A program made the translations under genes and the position numbers. Source: Paenibacillus qinlingensis (GTDB taxonomy: Bacteria > Bacillota > Bacilli > Paenibacillales > NBRC-103111). Taken from it: 64,000 bases of DNA. The DNA is taken from the NCBI RefSeq assembly GCF_013204845.1, contig NZ_JABMKY010000011.1, positions 186,001-250,000 of the forward strand, read 5' to 3'. Shown here piece after piece: positions 17,442 through 26,788 of the stretch; the first letter of the stretch is position 1; the number at the start of each line of letters is the position of its first letter. The notes beneath the pieces are model-generated. The model did no database searches. It worked only from the letters and a program-made list of their open reading frames with translations, and was not told the DNA's origin.

Positions 17442-18308
17442 ATGATGGAAAAATTCGATATGACCAGGATCAATGATGGCTCTAATCGCCCCCCACGACT
17501 CGAAATTCATCAATCGATGTGGGCGATGATGGAGCTAGAAACTGAGCTTCCGCTAGAGGCAAAGCTTGAGCGTATTGCAGGCGCAGGCTTTACTGGCATT
17601 CTGGCGAGGGTACCGGAGATAAATGAAAGAGATGAGTGGAAACGCTTGCTCAATCAATACAGTCTGAGCTTTGGCTCACATTGTTTCCCGTTCAGCTCGA
17701 GTGACTTATCGGCACATATACAACATGCTGCAGATATGGATATGCTATATGTGAATGGGCAGGTGGCGGACTCTTTTGTGATAGATGAAGAGGCTATTGA
17801 GTTGCTAGGTGGACTCGTCGCTGTGTCGGCTGCGCATAGCATGCCATTTTATGCAGAGACGCATCGTGGCAAAATTACACAAGACTTGATCCGCACTGTG
17901 CAATACGCGCAAGCGTTGCCTAATCTTCGGTTTACGTTAGATATCTCCCACTATGTGCTGGCAGGGGAAATGACGGAGATGCAAGAGAAGGCCGAGCCTC
18001 TTCTTGATAAGGTGCTGCAACGAACGTCAGCGATTCATAGCCGTATTTCGTCGGGTGAGCAAATTCAAGTCGATGTTGGTTATTCAGATGCGATGCTGGC
18101 ACGTTATGAGAAATGGTGGACCCAAGCGATGCGCTACTGGCTTCAAGGGGCTAAGCCTGGTGATGTGCTTCCTTTCGTCTGCGAGCTTGGTCCTGCACCT
18201 TATGCGATCAAAGGGCAAGGTGGTCGGGAGCTCTCCAGTCGGTGGGAGCAAGCCTTGATTTTGAAAAATGTGGCGCAAGCTTGCTGGAAACGTGCTACAG
18301 TAGAGTAA
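17442..18308 (+). CDS. Xylose-isomerase-like TIM-barrel protein
   Basis: 288 residues. The AP-endonuclease-2/sugar isomerase fold is suggested by LERIAGAGFTGILARVPEI at the start and by metal-ligand-like motifs FYAETHRGK, FTLDISHY, AIHSRIS and FVCELGP in barrel order. It is likely a metal-dependent isomerase, epimerase or oxidase acting with the ferritin-like protein upstream. The RBS AGGAGG lies inside the end of the upstream gene; ATG at 17442 (17445 also possible). Translation is probably coupled. Confidence 0.75.
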   Translation: MMEKFDMTRINDGSNRPPRLEIHQSMWAMMELETELPLEAKLERIAGAGFTGILARVPEINERDEWKRLLNQYSLSFGSHCFPFSSSDLSAHIQHAADMDMLYVNGQVADSFVIDEEAIELLGGLVAVSAAHSMPFYAETHRGKITQDLIRTVQYAQALPNLRFTLDISHYVLAGEMTEMQEKAEPLLDKVLQRTSAIHSRISSGEQIQVDVGYSDAMLARYEKWWTQAMRYWLQGAKPGDVLPFVCELGPAPYAIKGQGGRELSSRWEQALILKNVAQACWKRATVE

Positions 18309-18325
18309 AAAAGCGAGGCTATCTT

Positions 18326-18805
18326 ATGGAGCAAATCACGCTCAAGCAACTGGATTTTATTCGTCAATCTACCATCAAAGCGGTTGCAGGGCTATCGGAA
18401 AACACAATAGACCACATACCCGAAGGATTTAATAACAACATCCGGTGGAATTTGGGGCACATTATTTTCGTGCAAGAGAAGTTTGCTTTTCATTTTGTTG
18501 GCGAACCGTTACAAATTCCTGAGAACTTTGAGCGATTATTTGCAAAAGGAACCAGACCATCCGAATGGAACGAGGAACTTCCTACGCTTGATGAGTTACT
18601 TGTGTTGCTTGCTGAGCAACCAAAGCGGATTCAGCGTCTATTACGCGATCGTTTAGATGAAAGCGTGTCGAAGCCATTCACAACAGGCAGCGGTCTACTT
18701 CTAAGTACCATTGGGGAGTTCTTAAATTTCACAATGTATCACGAGGGCATGCATTTTAATACAATATCCATTTTAAAACGATTTGCAACGCAGCATCAGT
18801 CTTAG
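18326..18805 (+). CDS. DinB family protein
   Basis: 159 residues of the four-helix DinB/YfiT fold. The metal-site His residues fit: NLGHIIFVQEKF, and TMYHEGMHFNTI near the end (HxxxH). Members are metal-dependent thiol transferases or unassigned. The ATG at 18326 (GCGAGG upstream) is used; the frame extends upstream into the previous gene without a site. It lies 17 nt after the TIM-barrel gene and may belong to that operon. A terminator follows. Confidence 0.85.
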   Translation: MEQITLKQLDFIRQSTIKAVAGLSENTIDHIPEGFNNNIRWNLGHIIFVQEKFAFHFVGEPLQIPENFERLFAKGTRPSEWNEELPTLDELLVLLAEQPKRIQRLLRDRLDESVSKPFTTGSGLLLSTIGEFLNFTMYHEGMHFNTISILKRFATQHQS

Positions 18806-18818
18806 AAAACTATATGGG

Positions 18819-18854
18819 AAACCTCTTCGATAATGCTTATGAAGAGGTTTTTTT
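18819..18854 (+). terminator. Intrinsic terminator
   Basis: AAACCTCTTC pairs with GAAGAGGTTT over a 12-nt loop, then T7. Confidence 0.9.
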
Positions 18855-18910
18855 GTCGACTATGATATAATTGGGAAAGTAGGATGTTGGAGCAAGAAAG
18901 AGGAGATACG

Positions 18911-20398
18911 ATGACAGATCATATGGCAAAACAAGATACAGGCTGGAACTTTGATAACAGTTATGCACGTCTGCCGCAAACCTTCTTTACAAAGGTTGAT
19001 CCCACGCCTGGGCGCGCACCGAAGTTGGTTGTTTTGAATGAGCCCGTTGCCAAGGAGCTCGGGTTGAATGCTTCGGCATTGCGAAGCGAAGAGGGTGTGG
19101 CTACGCTGGCAGGCAACCATATTGCAGAAGGTTCGATACCGCTTGCGCAAGCTTATGCGGCACATCAATTCGGGCATTTTAACATGTTAGGGGATGGTCG
19201 TGCTATCCTGCTGGGCGAACAGATCACTCCCCAAGGGGAACGGGTGGATGTTCAGCTGAAAGGTTCGGGCAGAACGCCGTATTCCCGAAGAGGGGATGGC
19301 CGTGCTGCCCTTGGACCGATGCTGCGTGAATACATCATCAGCGAAGCGATGGTCGGACTTGGTATTCCTACGACGCGAAGTTTAGCTGTTGTAACAACAG
19401 GGGATGTTATTTACCGTGAAACGGAGCTGCCTGGTGCAGTGCTGACACGCATAGCGGCAAGTCATATTCGCGTTGGTACGTTTCAATATGCTGCTCAATA
19501 TGGGTCGGTGGAGGATGTTCAGGCGCTTGCGGATTACACCATACAGAGACATTACCCAGAAGTTGATGCAAGTGAGAACGGGAGTGAGCAACGTTACCTT
19601 CACTTCCTTCAGGAAGTGATTAAGCGTCAAGCCAAGCTTATTACGAAATGGCAGCTTGTTGGCTTTATTCACGGCGTGATGAATACCGATAATATGGCGA
19701 TTAGCGGAGAAACGATTGATTATGGTCCTTGTGCCTTCATGGATGGCTATGACCCAGCGACAGTGTTCAGCTCTATCGACACGCATGGTCGGTACGCCTA
19801 TGGCAATCAACCGCGTATTGCGGTGTGGAATTTGGCTAGATTGGCAGAAACGCTGTTGCCGCTGCTGCATGCTGATGAGGAGCAAGCAATTAAGCTAGCC
19901 GAGGGTGCGCTGTCCGAATTTTCCGCGACCTATCAACAATCGTGGCTCACGGGTATGAGAGCGAAGCTAGGGATTTTTCATGAAGAGCAAGACGATCTTG
20001 CGCTGATCGAAGGATTGTTAAGTATGATGGAGAAGCATAGTGCGGATTATACGAATACGTTTTTAGCCTTGACGTTTAATAAAACAGAGGAATCAGACCT
20101 GTTCAGCGCCCCAGAATTTGCCCCTTGGCAGGAACAATGGCAGGCAAGACTGGGGAGGCAAAAGGAAGATCAAACGGCCTCACAGCAATTGATGCGCAGC
20201 GCTAATCCTGCGGTTATTCCACGCAATCATCGCGTAGAAGAAGCCTTAGAAGCCGCGGTCGAACACGGTGATTATAGCGTGATGGAGCGACTTCTTTCTG
20301 TGCTAGCGAATCCCTTCGCGCACGCACCGGAGCAGGTGGAGTATGCCGCGCTGCCGGAACCTTCGGCTTGTGCATATCAAACGTTTTGTGGGACTTGA
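18911..20398 (+). CDS. selO: Protein adenylyltransferase SelO (YdiU/UPF0061)
   Basis: About 495 residues of the SelO pseudokinase family, which transfers AMP from ATP to protein Ser/Thr/Tyr and takes part in redox control. Visible motifs: [20 protein letters not shown], the Lys in [20 protein letters not shown], and the metal site [20 protein letters not shown]. The C-terminal Cys (QTFCGT) is at the place of selenocysteine in animal SelO. The ATG at 18911 follows AGAGGAGATACG; the earlier in-frame codon at 18884 lacks a site. Single-gene unit. Confidence 0.95.
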   Translation: MTDHMAKQDTGWNFDNSYARLPQTFFTKVDPTPGRAPKLVVLNEPVAKELGLNASALRSEEGVATLAGNHIAEGSIPLAQAYAAHQFGHFNMLGDGRAILLGEQITPQGERVDVQLKGSGRTPYSRRGDGRAALGPMLREYIISEAMVGLGIPTTRSLAVVTTGDVIYRETELPGAVLTRIAASHIRVGTFQYAAQYGSVEDVQALADYTIQRHYPEVDASENGSEQRYLHFLQEVIKRQAKLITKWQLVGFIHGVMNTDNMAISGETIDYGPCAFMDGYDPATVFSSIDTHGRYAYGNQPRIAVWNLARLAETLLPLLHADEEQAIKLAEGALSEFSATYQQSWLTGMRAKLGIFHEEQDDLALIEGLLSMMEKHSADYTNTFLALTFNKTEESDLFSAPEFAPWQEQWQARLGRQKEDQTASQQLMRSANPAVIPRNHRVEEALEAAVEHGDYSVMERLLSVLANPFAHAPEQVEYAALPEPSACAYQTFCGT

Positions 20399-20510
20399 GT
20401 ACTTGAGTTTGGAAAGGAAGCCAACTGCCGATTGGGGTGGTTGGCTTTTTCGATGTTGGCTTACTCTATACTTGCTGGGGATGTTGGGACTGGCTAGCTC
20501 TCAGTTGGAT

Positions 20511-20701
20511 AACTAACTGGATTTTCTCCATCTATTTGAGCTTGAATCCACCAATTTGACGAACTAGCTGTATTTTCTACAGTTAATATTCCACTTTTTC
20601 CCCGTTTCCTTAGATAGCGATTAAAATAGCTGGACTTTTTCCATCTAATCGCCGAAATCCAAGGAATTCGCCAAATTTAACTGTAGATTTTCCATCTAAA
20701 C
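20511..20701. repeat. Quartet palindromic element, family A copy 2
   Basis: Units start at 20511, 20561, 20623 and 20673 (spacing 50-62-50). Cores include TAACTGGATTTTCTCCATCT, TAGCTGTATTTTCTACAGTT and TAGCTGGACTTTTTCCATCT. It lies in the 826-nt gap between selO and ssuA. Confidence 0.75.
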
Positions 20702-20754
20702 AGTGCACGGGCGTCCTAGTTCCTTGGAACATGCCTCGACGGATACCAACTTTG

Positions 20755-20970
20755 CCAACTGAGGCGGCTGGACGCACCTTCTGCGTTCTCCTCTTTCGAT
20801 GCTGTGTCTCTTCCTCCGTTCCACTCTCCAACTGAGGCGGCTGGACTCACCCTCTGCGTTCTCCTCTTTCGATGCTGCGTCGCTTCCTCCATTCCCTCTC
20901 CAACAAATGCGGCTGGATTCACCATCTGCGTCCTCTTCTTTCGATGCTGCGTCGCTTCCTCCAACTCACC
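20755..20970. repeat. Three tandem 72-73 bp GC-rich units
   Basis: Units start at 20755, 20828 and 20900, each with GCGGCTGGA and CTCTTTCGATGCTG. Because one period is 73, not 72, no reading frame runs through all copies; the short ORFs on both strands are by-products. Confidence 0.8.
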
Positions 20971-21043
20971 CTTCCCTTTTCGGGGTTATCGGGTAGGAGA
21001 ATGAGACGGAGGCCACAAGTTACAAAATTTTCTAATAAAACTA

Positions 21044-21072
21044 TTGACGTACACCAAGAATGCTGATAAATT
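21044..21072 (+). promoter_or_regulatory. Promoter of the ssu operon
   Basis: TTGACG, 17-nt spacer, TAAATT. Transcription would start near 21079, ahead of the leader hairpin and terminator. Confidence 0.65.
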
Positions 21073-21104
21073 AAAACCAAGTAATCTTATCAGAATAATT
21101 ATGT

Positions 21105-21170
21105 ATCGACCGGACCACCGGAGACACAAGCGAAACTTCCATGAAGGGGAAGTGCTGTGTCTCTTTTTTT
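21105..21170 (+). ncRNA. Leader RNA with terminator, shared with the second sulfonate operon
   Basis: ATCGA is followed by hairpin CCGG-ACCA-CCGG. Its last G starts the 5' arm of an intrinsic terminator (GAGACACA pairs with TGTGTCTC, inner ACTTCC/GGAAGT, then T7). The leader at 39532-39603 has the same plan with compensating changes (CCAG/CTGG). It is probably a transcription-attenuation control responding to sulfur status. I do not recognise it as SAM, T-box or another known class. Confidence 0.6.
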
Positions 21171-21224
21171 GTATCCAATCGATGCACGCTGTAAACAAAC
21201 TATATAAGAAATAAGGGGGGCTTT

Positions 21225-22232
21225 ATGATGAAAAAAAATCTACTCACGAGTCTTGTATTATCCACGTTGTTAATTACGGTGCTAAGTGGTTGCGGAACGG
21301 CTTCTAAGTCGACAACGGGCGCAGCTGATACGAAAGCGCCAGCGGCTACAACAAAATCAGAGAAAAGTACGACACTACGCATCGGTTATCAGAAATACGG
21401 TACAGTAAACTTCTTGAAAGCGAACGGCGAGCTAGATAAAGCGCTTAAAGAAAAAGGCATCACCATTCAATGGACGGAGTTCCCAGGTGGTCCTCAGCTG
21501 CTAGAAGCGATGAATGTTGGCAGCATTGATTTGGGGCATACGGGAGAAGCGCCGCCGATTTTTGCACAGGCTGCAGGTACGCCGCTCGTTTACTTAGGGC
21601 ATGAACCCGCAAGCCCTGCTAGTGAAGCGATTCTCATTCCTGAGAAATCCGAGATTAAATCGGTTGCTGAGCTGAAAGGCAAGAAAGTTGCCTTGAATAA
21701 AGGTTCCAACGTGCATTACCTGTTAGTGAAGCAGCTCGAAAAAGCTGGTTTGAAATATGAAGATATTCAAGTTGTTTTCCTACCACCAGCAGATGCGAGA
21801 GCAGCGTTTGAGAAAGGCAGCGTCGATGCTTGGGTCATCTGGGATCCGTTCTTCTCAGCGGCAGAAACGTCTGCCAAAGCAAAAATCTTAGCTGACGGCA
21901 AAGACACTGTAGCCAATCACGAATTTTATCTAGCAACACGTTCTTATGCAGAAAGCAATAAAGATACGGTCAAAGTTGTATTAGATCAATTGGCCAAAGT
22001 AGATGTCTGGTCCAAAGATCACCCGAAAGAGCTTGCCGAAACGTTGTCTCCGCAGCTAGGTATTGACGTACCTTCCCTGGAACGCGCGGCAAAACGCAGA
22101 ACATACGGCATTTTGCCAATCGATGATGCTTTGATCAATGAACAACAGAAAATCGCTGATACCTTTTTCAAACTAGGACTGATTCCCAAAGAAATTAAAG
22201 TAAAAGATGCCGTATTGCCAGCTACGAAATAG
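21225..22232 (+). CDS. ssuA: Aliphatic sulfonate ABC transporter substrate-binding lipoprotein
   Basis: 335 residues; lipobox LSGC puts the lipidated Cys at residue 23. The mature part is an SsuA/TauA-type binding protein (RIGYQKYGTVNFLKANGELD, GSIDLGHTGEAPPIFAQAAG, KKVALNKGSNVHYLL, VDAWVIWDPF). It captures alkanesulfonates as a sulfur source. First gene of ssuADCB; RBS AAGGGGGG. The upstream leader RNA predicts control by premature termination. Confidence 0.94.
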   Translation: MMKKNLLTSLVLSTLLITVLSGCGTASKSTTGAADTKAPAATTKSEKSTTLRIGYQKYGTVNFLKANGELDKALKEKGITIQWTEFPGGPQLLEAMNVGSIDLGHTGEAPPIFAQAAGTPLVYLGHEPASPASEAILIPEKSEIKSVAELKGKKVALNKGSNVHYLLVKQLEKAGLKYEDIQVVFLPPADARAAFEKGSVDAWVIWDPFFSAAETSAKAKILADGKDTVANHEFYLATRSYAESNKDTVKVVLDQLAKVDVWSKDHPKELAETLSPQLGIDVPSLERAAKRRTYGILPIDDALINEQQKIADTFFKLGLIPKEIKVKDAVLPATK

Positions 22233-22264
22233 GTTCGAGCTACTCATAAAGAATAAGGGAGACG

Positions 22265-23455
22265 ATGAAGATGGAAGTATTCTGGTTCATTCCGACACAC
22301 GGAGACAGCAGATACATTGGAACAACGAAAGGGGCGCGCGCAGTTGACTATGGCTACATGAAGCAGATTGCGCAAGCGGCAGATCAACTAGGCTATGGTG
22401 GCGTACTGTTGCCGACGGGTAGATCTTGCGAGGATGCATGGGTAGTCGCATCGTCCTTAATTCCCGTGACAGAGCGGCTGAAGTTTCTAGTCGCAGTCAG
22501 ACCGGGCTTGATGTCGCCGACCCTTTCGGCCAGAATGGCTTCCACCTTCGATCGGTTATCGGATGGTCGATTATTGATTAACGTCGTCACAGGCGGGGAT
22601 GCGAAGGAGCTTGAAGCGGAGGGACTTTTCCTGGAGCATGATGCTCGATACAATTTGACGGACGAATTCTTGCACATTTGGCGCAAAGAACTGGCCGGTG
22701 AACAAGTCGATTTCACAGGTGAACATTTGAAAGTCAAAGGTGGGAAGATTGTCTATCCGCCGATCCAAGCACCGTACCCGCCGATTTATTTCGGTGGCTC
22801 CTCACCAGCTGGGATTGAAGTAGCAGCAGATCATGTCGATGTGTACTTAACGTGGGGAGAGCCGCCAGCTCAAGTTGCTGAGAAAATTAAAACAGTTCGC
22901 GAAGCTGCAGCTAAACGCGGCCGCACGGTGAAGTTTGGGATTCGATTGCATGTCATCGTACGTGAAACCTCAGAGGAAGCTTGGGCAGATGCCAATCGCC
23001 TCATTTCCCATCTGGACGATGAGACCATTGCTTCTGCGCAGAAAATATTCGCAACTATGGACTCTGTTGGCCAACGCCGTATGGCAGAGCTGCACAAGGG
23101 TGATCGGACCAAGCTGGAAATTAGTCCTAATCTGTGGGCGGGCATCGGGCTTGTGCGCGGAGGTGCAGGGACAGCTTTGGTCGGTGATCCGGAGACGGTT
23201 GCGGCACGAATGAAAGAGTATGCGGACCTAGGTATTGAGACGTTTATTTTCTCGGGCTATCCGCACTTGGAAGAGGCTTATCGGACAGCGGAGCTGCTAT
23301 TCCCGCATTTGCCATTGAACACGCAAAAGAAGCGTTCTTCTGAATCTGCGAATTACGTAAGTCCGTTTGGAGAACTCATCGCCAACACGGAGTTGCCGAA
23401 GCCAGCAAAGGGGGTTCGGTCCGATGACAACCAACCTGTCAAAGTCTCTGGTTAA
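22265..23455 (+). CDS. ssuD: FMNH2-dependent alkanesulfonate monooxygenase
   Basis: 396 residues of the bacterial luciferase family, close to Ssu[21 protein letters not shown] at the start, then [15 protein letters not shown] and [12 protein letters not shown]. It splits C1-and-longer alkanesulfonates into aldehyde and sulfite using FMNH2 and O2. No flavin reductase gene (ssuE) is nearby, so reductant must come from elsewhere. RBS AAGGGAG. The ssuC start overlaps its end by 32 nt. Confidence 0.95.
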   Translation: MKMEVFWFIPTHGDSRYIGTTKGARAVDYGYMKQIAQAADQLGYGGVLLPTGRSCEDAWVVASSLIPVTERLKFLVAVRPGLMSPTLSARMASTFDRLSDGRLLINVVTGGDAKELEAEGLFLEHDARYNLTDEFLHIWRKELAGEQVDFTGEHLKVKGGKIVYPPIQAPYPPIYFGGSSPAGIEVAADHVDVYLTWGEPPAQVAEKIKTVREAAAKRGRTVKFGIRLHVIVRETSEEAWADANRLISHLDDETIASAQKIFATMDSVGQRRMAELHKGDRTKLEISPNLWAGIGLVRGGAGTALVGDPETVAARMKEYADLGIETFIFSGYPHLEEAYRTAELLFPHLPLNTQKKRSSESANYVSPFGELIANTELPKPAKGVRSDDNQPVKVSG

Positions 23456-24206
23456 AGGGCTGCTCCCGTGGGCGCTTCCGATTGTACTTATCGTTTTATG
23501 GCAGCTATTGGGGCAATTTGGGGTCATTTCCACCCGAATACTATCTACACCTTCAGCCGTATTCGCGGCTGGTGTCCATTTGGCAGAGAAAGGTACCCTA
23601 TTTACGTATATTGGTGCCAGTTCCAAACGAGCATTCATCGGCTTTGCGATTGGTGGGAGTATCGGTTTTGCCCTAGGTTTAATTAATGGACTCTTTCCTA
23701 TCCTTGAAAAGGTGACGGACACATCGGTACAAATGCTGCGGAATATTCCTCATCTAGCGATGATTCCGTTGGTTATCCTCTGGTTTGGTATTGGTGAAGA
23801 AGGCAAGCTCTTCTTAGTTGCATTAGGCGTGTTCTTTCCGATTTATTTAAATACATTCCACGGTATTCGGTCTGTCGATCCAGGTTTAATCGAAATGGGT
23901 CGTGTTTACGGGCTTCGCCATTTTCATCTCTTCCGCAAAATCATTATTCCGGGTGCGCTGCCCTCGATTTTGGTCGGGGTTCGTTTCTCACTAGGTATTA
24001 TGTGGATAACTTTAATCGTGGCCGAAACGATTTCGTCCTCTTCAGGGATTGGCTACATGGCGATGAATGCTAGAGAATTTTTGCAAATGGATGTTGTTAT
24101 TCTGAGTATTATCGTCTATGCCCTGCTAGGCAAAATATCCGACTATATAGCGAAGCTTCTGGAACATGCATGGCTGCAATGGCATCCTAATTTCTTGAAA
24201 CCATAA
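23424..24206 (+). CDS. ssuC: Sulfonate ABC transporter permease
   Basis: About 260 residues with six membrane segments. The BPD_transp_1 EAA region is seen in [13 protein letters not shown]...[23 protein letters not shown] 23424 (AAAGGGGG upstream) is chosen; the frame is open further upstream inside ssuD. Overlap with ssuD indicates coupling. Confidence 0.93.
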   Translation: MTTNLSKSLVKGLLPWALPIVLIVLWQLLGQFGVISTRILSTPSAVFAAGVHLAEKGTLFTYIGASSKRAFIGFAIGGSIGFALGLINGLFPILEKVTDTSVQMLRNIPHLAMIPLVILWFGIGEEGKLFLVALGVFFPIYLNTFHGIRSVDPGLIEMGRVYGLRHFHLFRKIIIPGALPSILVGVRFSLGIMWITLIVAETISSSSGIGYMAMNAREFLQMDVVILSIIVYALLGKISDYIAKLLEHAWLQWHPNFLKP

Positions 24207-24221
24207 AGGAGAGTGGGCACG

Positions 24222-25001
24222 ATGGCGGAAAGTACTGGCATTCGATTACAAGTGAAGCAGGCTGCGAAGGTTTTTGGGCAAAAGCAAGTGCTGCAAGGTG
24301 TGGAGCTGGACGTAGCACCCGGTGAATTTATTGCGATTGTCGGGCGAAGCGGCTGCGGCAAAAGCACACTGCTGCGCTTAATCGCCGGGCTGGATAAGCC
24401 TTCGAGCGGCCAAATCGAGGTCGATGGCCAGACGCTCAAAGGCATCCATTCCGAAACACGTGTGTTGTTCCAGGATGCGCGTCTGCTTCCATGGAACCGC
24501 GTGCTCGCGAATGTTCAGGTTGGGGTGAGAGACGGCTCGCGGTGGAGAGCTGAGGAGGTTCTTGCGCAAGTAGGTCTTGCGGACAGAACGAATGAATGGC
24601 CGGGGGTTCTGTCTGGGGGGCAACGCCAACGCGTTGCACTGGCCCGTGCTTTGGCAGGGCAGCCTCGCCTGCTGCTGTTGGATGAGCCGCTCGGCGCGCT
24701 TGATGCGTTGACCCGCATCGAGATGCAGCAACTGATTGAGCGGTTGTGGTATCAGCAGAAGTTTACGGCGCTGCTCGTTACGCATGACGTTTCGGAAGCC
24801 GTTCAGCTGGCGGATCGTGTTATTCTAATCGAAGAGGGCCAGATCGCCCTCGATGTGAAAATCACGCTCCCACGGCCCCGCGTGCGGGACAGCGGGTTCG
24901 CCTATTTTGAACAGTTGATTCTGGATCGCATATTGGTGAAGGAGCAGAATCCTGCCCTAGGGGATATTACACCGAATAACAAATATGCGTATTCAATCTA
25001 A
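24222..25001 (+). CDS. ssuB: Sulfonate ABC transporter ATP-binding protein
   Basis: About 259 residues: Walker [10 protein letters not shown]-loop [11 protein letters not shown], signature LSGGQRQR, Walker [13 protein letters not shown] and H-loop VTHDVSEA, all typical of SsuB/TauB. It powers uptake through SsuC. The ATG at 24222 follows AAAGGAGAG. Last gene of the operon, followed by a terminator. Confidence 0.95.
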   Translation: MAESTGIRLQVKQAAKVFGQKQVLQGVELDVAPGEFIAIVGRSGCGKSTLLRLIAGLDKPSSGQIEVDGQTLKGIHSETRVLFQDARLLPWNRVLANVQVGVRDGSRWRAEEVLAQVGLADRTNEWPGVLSGGQRQRVALARALAGQPRLLLLDEPLGALDALTRIEMQQLIERLWYQQKFTALLVTHDVSEAVQLADRVILIEEGQIALDVKITLPRPRVRDSGFAYFEQLILDRILVKEQNPALGDITPNNKYAYSI

Positions 25002-25013
25002 CATTTGCAAACA

Positions 25014-25056
25014 AAAAGCACTTCATGGCAGTATGACTGCCTTTGAAGTGCTTTTC
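25014..25056. terminator. Bidirectional intrinsic terminator
   Basis: AAAAGCACTTCA pairs with TGAAGTGCTTTT, with inner GGCAG/CTGCC. A and T runs on both sides allow it to end ssuB and the convergent flippase gene. Confidence 0.9.
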
Positions 25057-25073
25057 TGCATGTAACCCTATAT

Positions 25074-26552
25074 TCAGCGGGCTGCTGGCGTATGTATGTC
25101 GGTCCCCGTATGGGGGCGTTTTTCAATCATAATCGTAAACAGGAGCAACCCCACAAGTCCAGCGACGATGAAAATGGGATACCATCCCTTGGCAAACGAG
25201 CCAGCTTCCATAATGGCCATCATTCCAATTGTAGGTAGAAGAGGCTGTCCGTAAGCTTTCCACCAATCAAGCGGAAATTTTTCATAATAGAAAAATCCAA
25301 TCATCGCGAGCGCGGAGACAGCCCAACCTCCCGTATAAATCCAAACGGCCAAGACGGGACTCTCAGCTGCAATAAAGGGGACGATGGCAATGACGAAAAT
25401 CCCAGCCACGATCATGACCCAGAAGTTCGCTTTCGTTTTGCCAATTCCCGCTAAGATGCTGCCGCCAAGCCGACCTACGGAGGAAAATAAGACGCCTAAA
25501 GCCATCAGTCGAATATAAGCAGCGGAATCCCCGGATGTAAAGCTCTCCCCGAATAGAAATCCGTTAATCTGATCGGGATATAAACAAATGAGCGCTGTCA
25601 GCGGATACAGAAAAATGTTGTTATACCGGACACAGCTCGTCCCACGGTGCTTGCTTTCTTTCATATCTTGCGCGCTTTCGGCCACGAATGGGAAGGTGAC
25701 AATCATGAACGCCCATGTAATGATGCCGATGAAGCCTGTTATACGGAATCCATTCGATAAATAACCAACAGCGATAACCGAACTGGAACCAACCATCATG
25801 ACCAGAAAAGGCTGCTGAAATGCTTTCGCGATATTACCCGCCCAGGAAGGCAAGCCGTATGCCATCATGCCCCGAACCTCTTGCATGGGGATGCCACCGA
25901 ACCATTTCGGATTATGCACACGTTCAACTTTCCAGCCAATAAAAAGAGCCGTAAGGATCGCCCCTACGCTCATCCATAGCGAGATATTTTCGAGAAGGTT
26001 CAACGAACCAACGGGCAATAATACGCCGACAACGGTACCCGAAGTGGCAAGCGTAGTAGTAATGACCATGAAGAAGGCCTGAACACCGAAATCACGGTTT
26101 CCTGAGAAAGAAGCGACACCAATATTGATAAGGGAGTTGAAAACAAACATGATCGAGCTCAGGATCAGGGCACCTTTTAGCTCAGGTAAATGATAATAAT
26201 TTGCTAGAATTGGTGCGAGTAGCGCGAGTAGGATCCCGAAAATAACGCCGAATAGTGAGCTCCCGAAAAAGGCTACGCGAAAATTGGTTTGTATCGCCTG
26301 GGCCGGCTTCCTAGAAAAGGTGTAGATCAAGGAGGAGTTGAATCCGACATTAAGAAACAAGGAGGCCATACCGAAAATTTGCAACAAGAGATTCACTTGC
26401 CCGAATTTGGTAGGATCGTCTAAGACACGAGCTAGAACGATGCTTCCCACGGTTTGGAGCATTTGGTTAATGAAGAGACCGAGCACAATGATGGACACAT
26501 TTCGAAGCAAAAATCGCTGTGTATCCGTTAACATGAGATTCCGATTCAGCAT
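25074..26552 (-). CDS. Oligosaccharide flippase family membrane protein (Wzx/MATE-like)
   Basis: 492 residues with about 12-14 hydrophobic segments (LLRNVSIIVLGLFINQMLQT; ARVLDDPTKFGQVNLLLQIF) in the pattern of polysaccharide exporters of the MVF superfamily. It should move a lipid-linked saccharide across the membrane. No glycosyltransferase or polymerase gene is nearby, so the substrate is unknown. It is a lone gene facing ssuB. Confidence 0.82.
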   Translation of the reverse strand: MLNRNLMLTDTQRFLLRNVSIIVLGLFINQMLQTVGSIVLARVLDDPTKFGQVNLLLQIFGMASLFLNVGFNSSLIYTFSRKPAQAIQTNFRVAFFGSSLFGVIFGILLALLAPILANYYHLPELKGALILSSIMFVFNSLINIGVASFSGNRDFGVQAFFMVITTTLATSGTVVGVLLPVGSLNLLENISLWMSVGAILTALFIGWKVERVHNPKWFGGIPMQEVRGMMAYGLPSWAGNIAKAFQQPFLVMMVGSSSVIAVGYLSNGFRITGFIGIITWAFMIVTFPFVAESAQDMKESKHRGTSCVRYNNIFLYPLTALICLYPDQINGFLFGESFTSGDSAAYIRLMALGVLFSSVGRLGGSILAGIGKTKANFWVMIVAGIFVIAIVPFIAAESPVLAVWIYTGGWAVSALAMIGFFYYEKFPLDWWKAYGQPLLPTIGMMAIMEAGSFAKGWYPIFIVAGLVGLLLFTIMIEKRPHTGTDIHTPAAR

Positions 26553-26720
26553 GGGGGTAGCCCCTTTTCCCGTTTATAGGTTTTGTTATCCAAAGAGTAG
26601 CAGACCCCTACCAGGTTGACAACCGAAGGAATGGCAGATAAAGGGAGATAAATGGAGGTATTCGGAGATTATATGAGGTCTCGAATGGCTGAAAGATTAA
26701 TACGGGGATTGCACATCCCC

Positions 26721-26785
26721 AAAAAACCACCCCTTATATACTTCCATGGTTATAACAACCAATGACTGTACGAAGGGGTGGTTTT
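26721..26785 (-). terminator. Intrinsic terminator of the SLH protein gene
   Basis: On the minus strand, AAAACCACCCCTT and AAGGGGTGGTTTT pair, followed by TT; the loop is about 37 nt. Confidence 0.8.
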
Positions 26786-26788
26786 CAA

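Noticed and set aside
20716..20964. Minus-strand ORF with a 24-residue repeat
   Set aside because: It comes from the 72-73 bp DNA repeats; the odd period shifts the frame and there is no ribosome site.
21105..21170. SAM (S-box) riboswitch or T-box upstream of ssuA
   Set aside because: The conserved S-box core and the T-box AGGGTGGNACCGCG motif are both absent; only a terminator and a small hairpin are present, so no known class was assigned.
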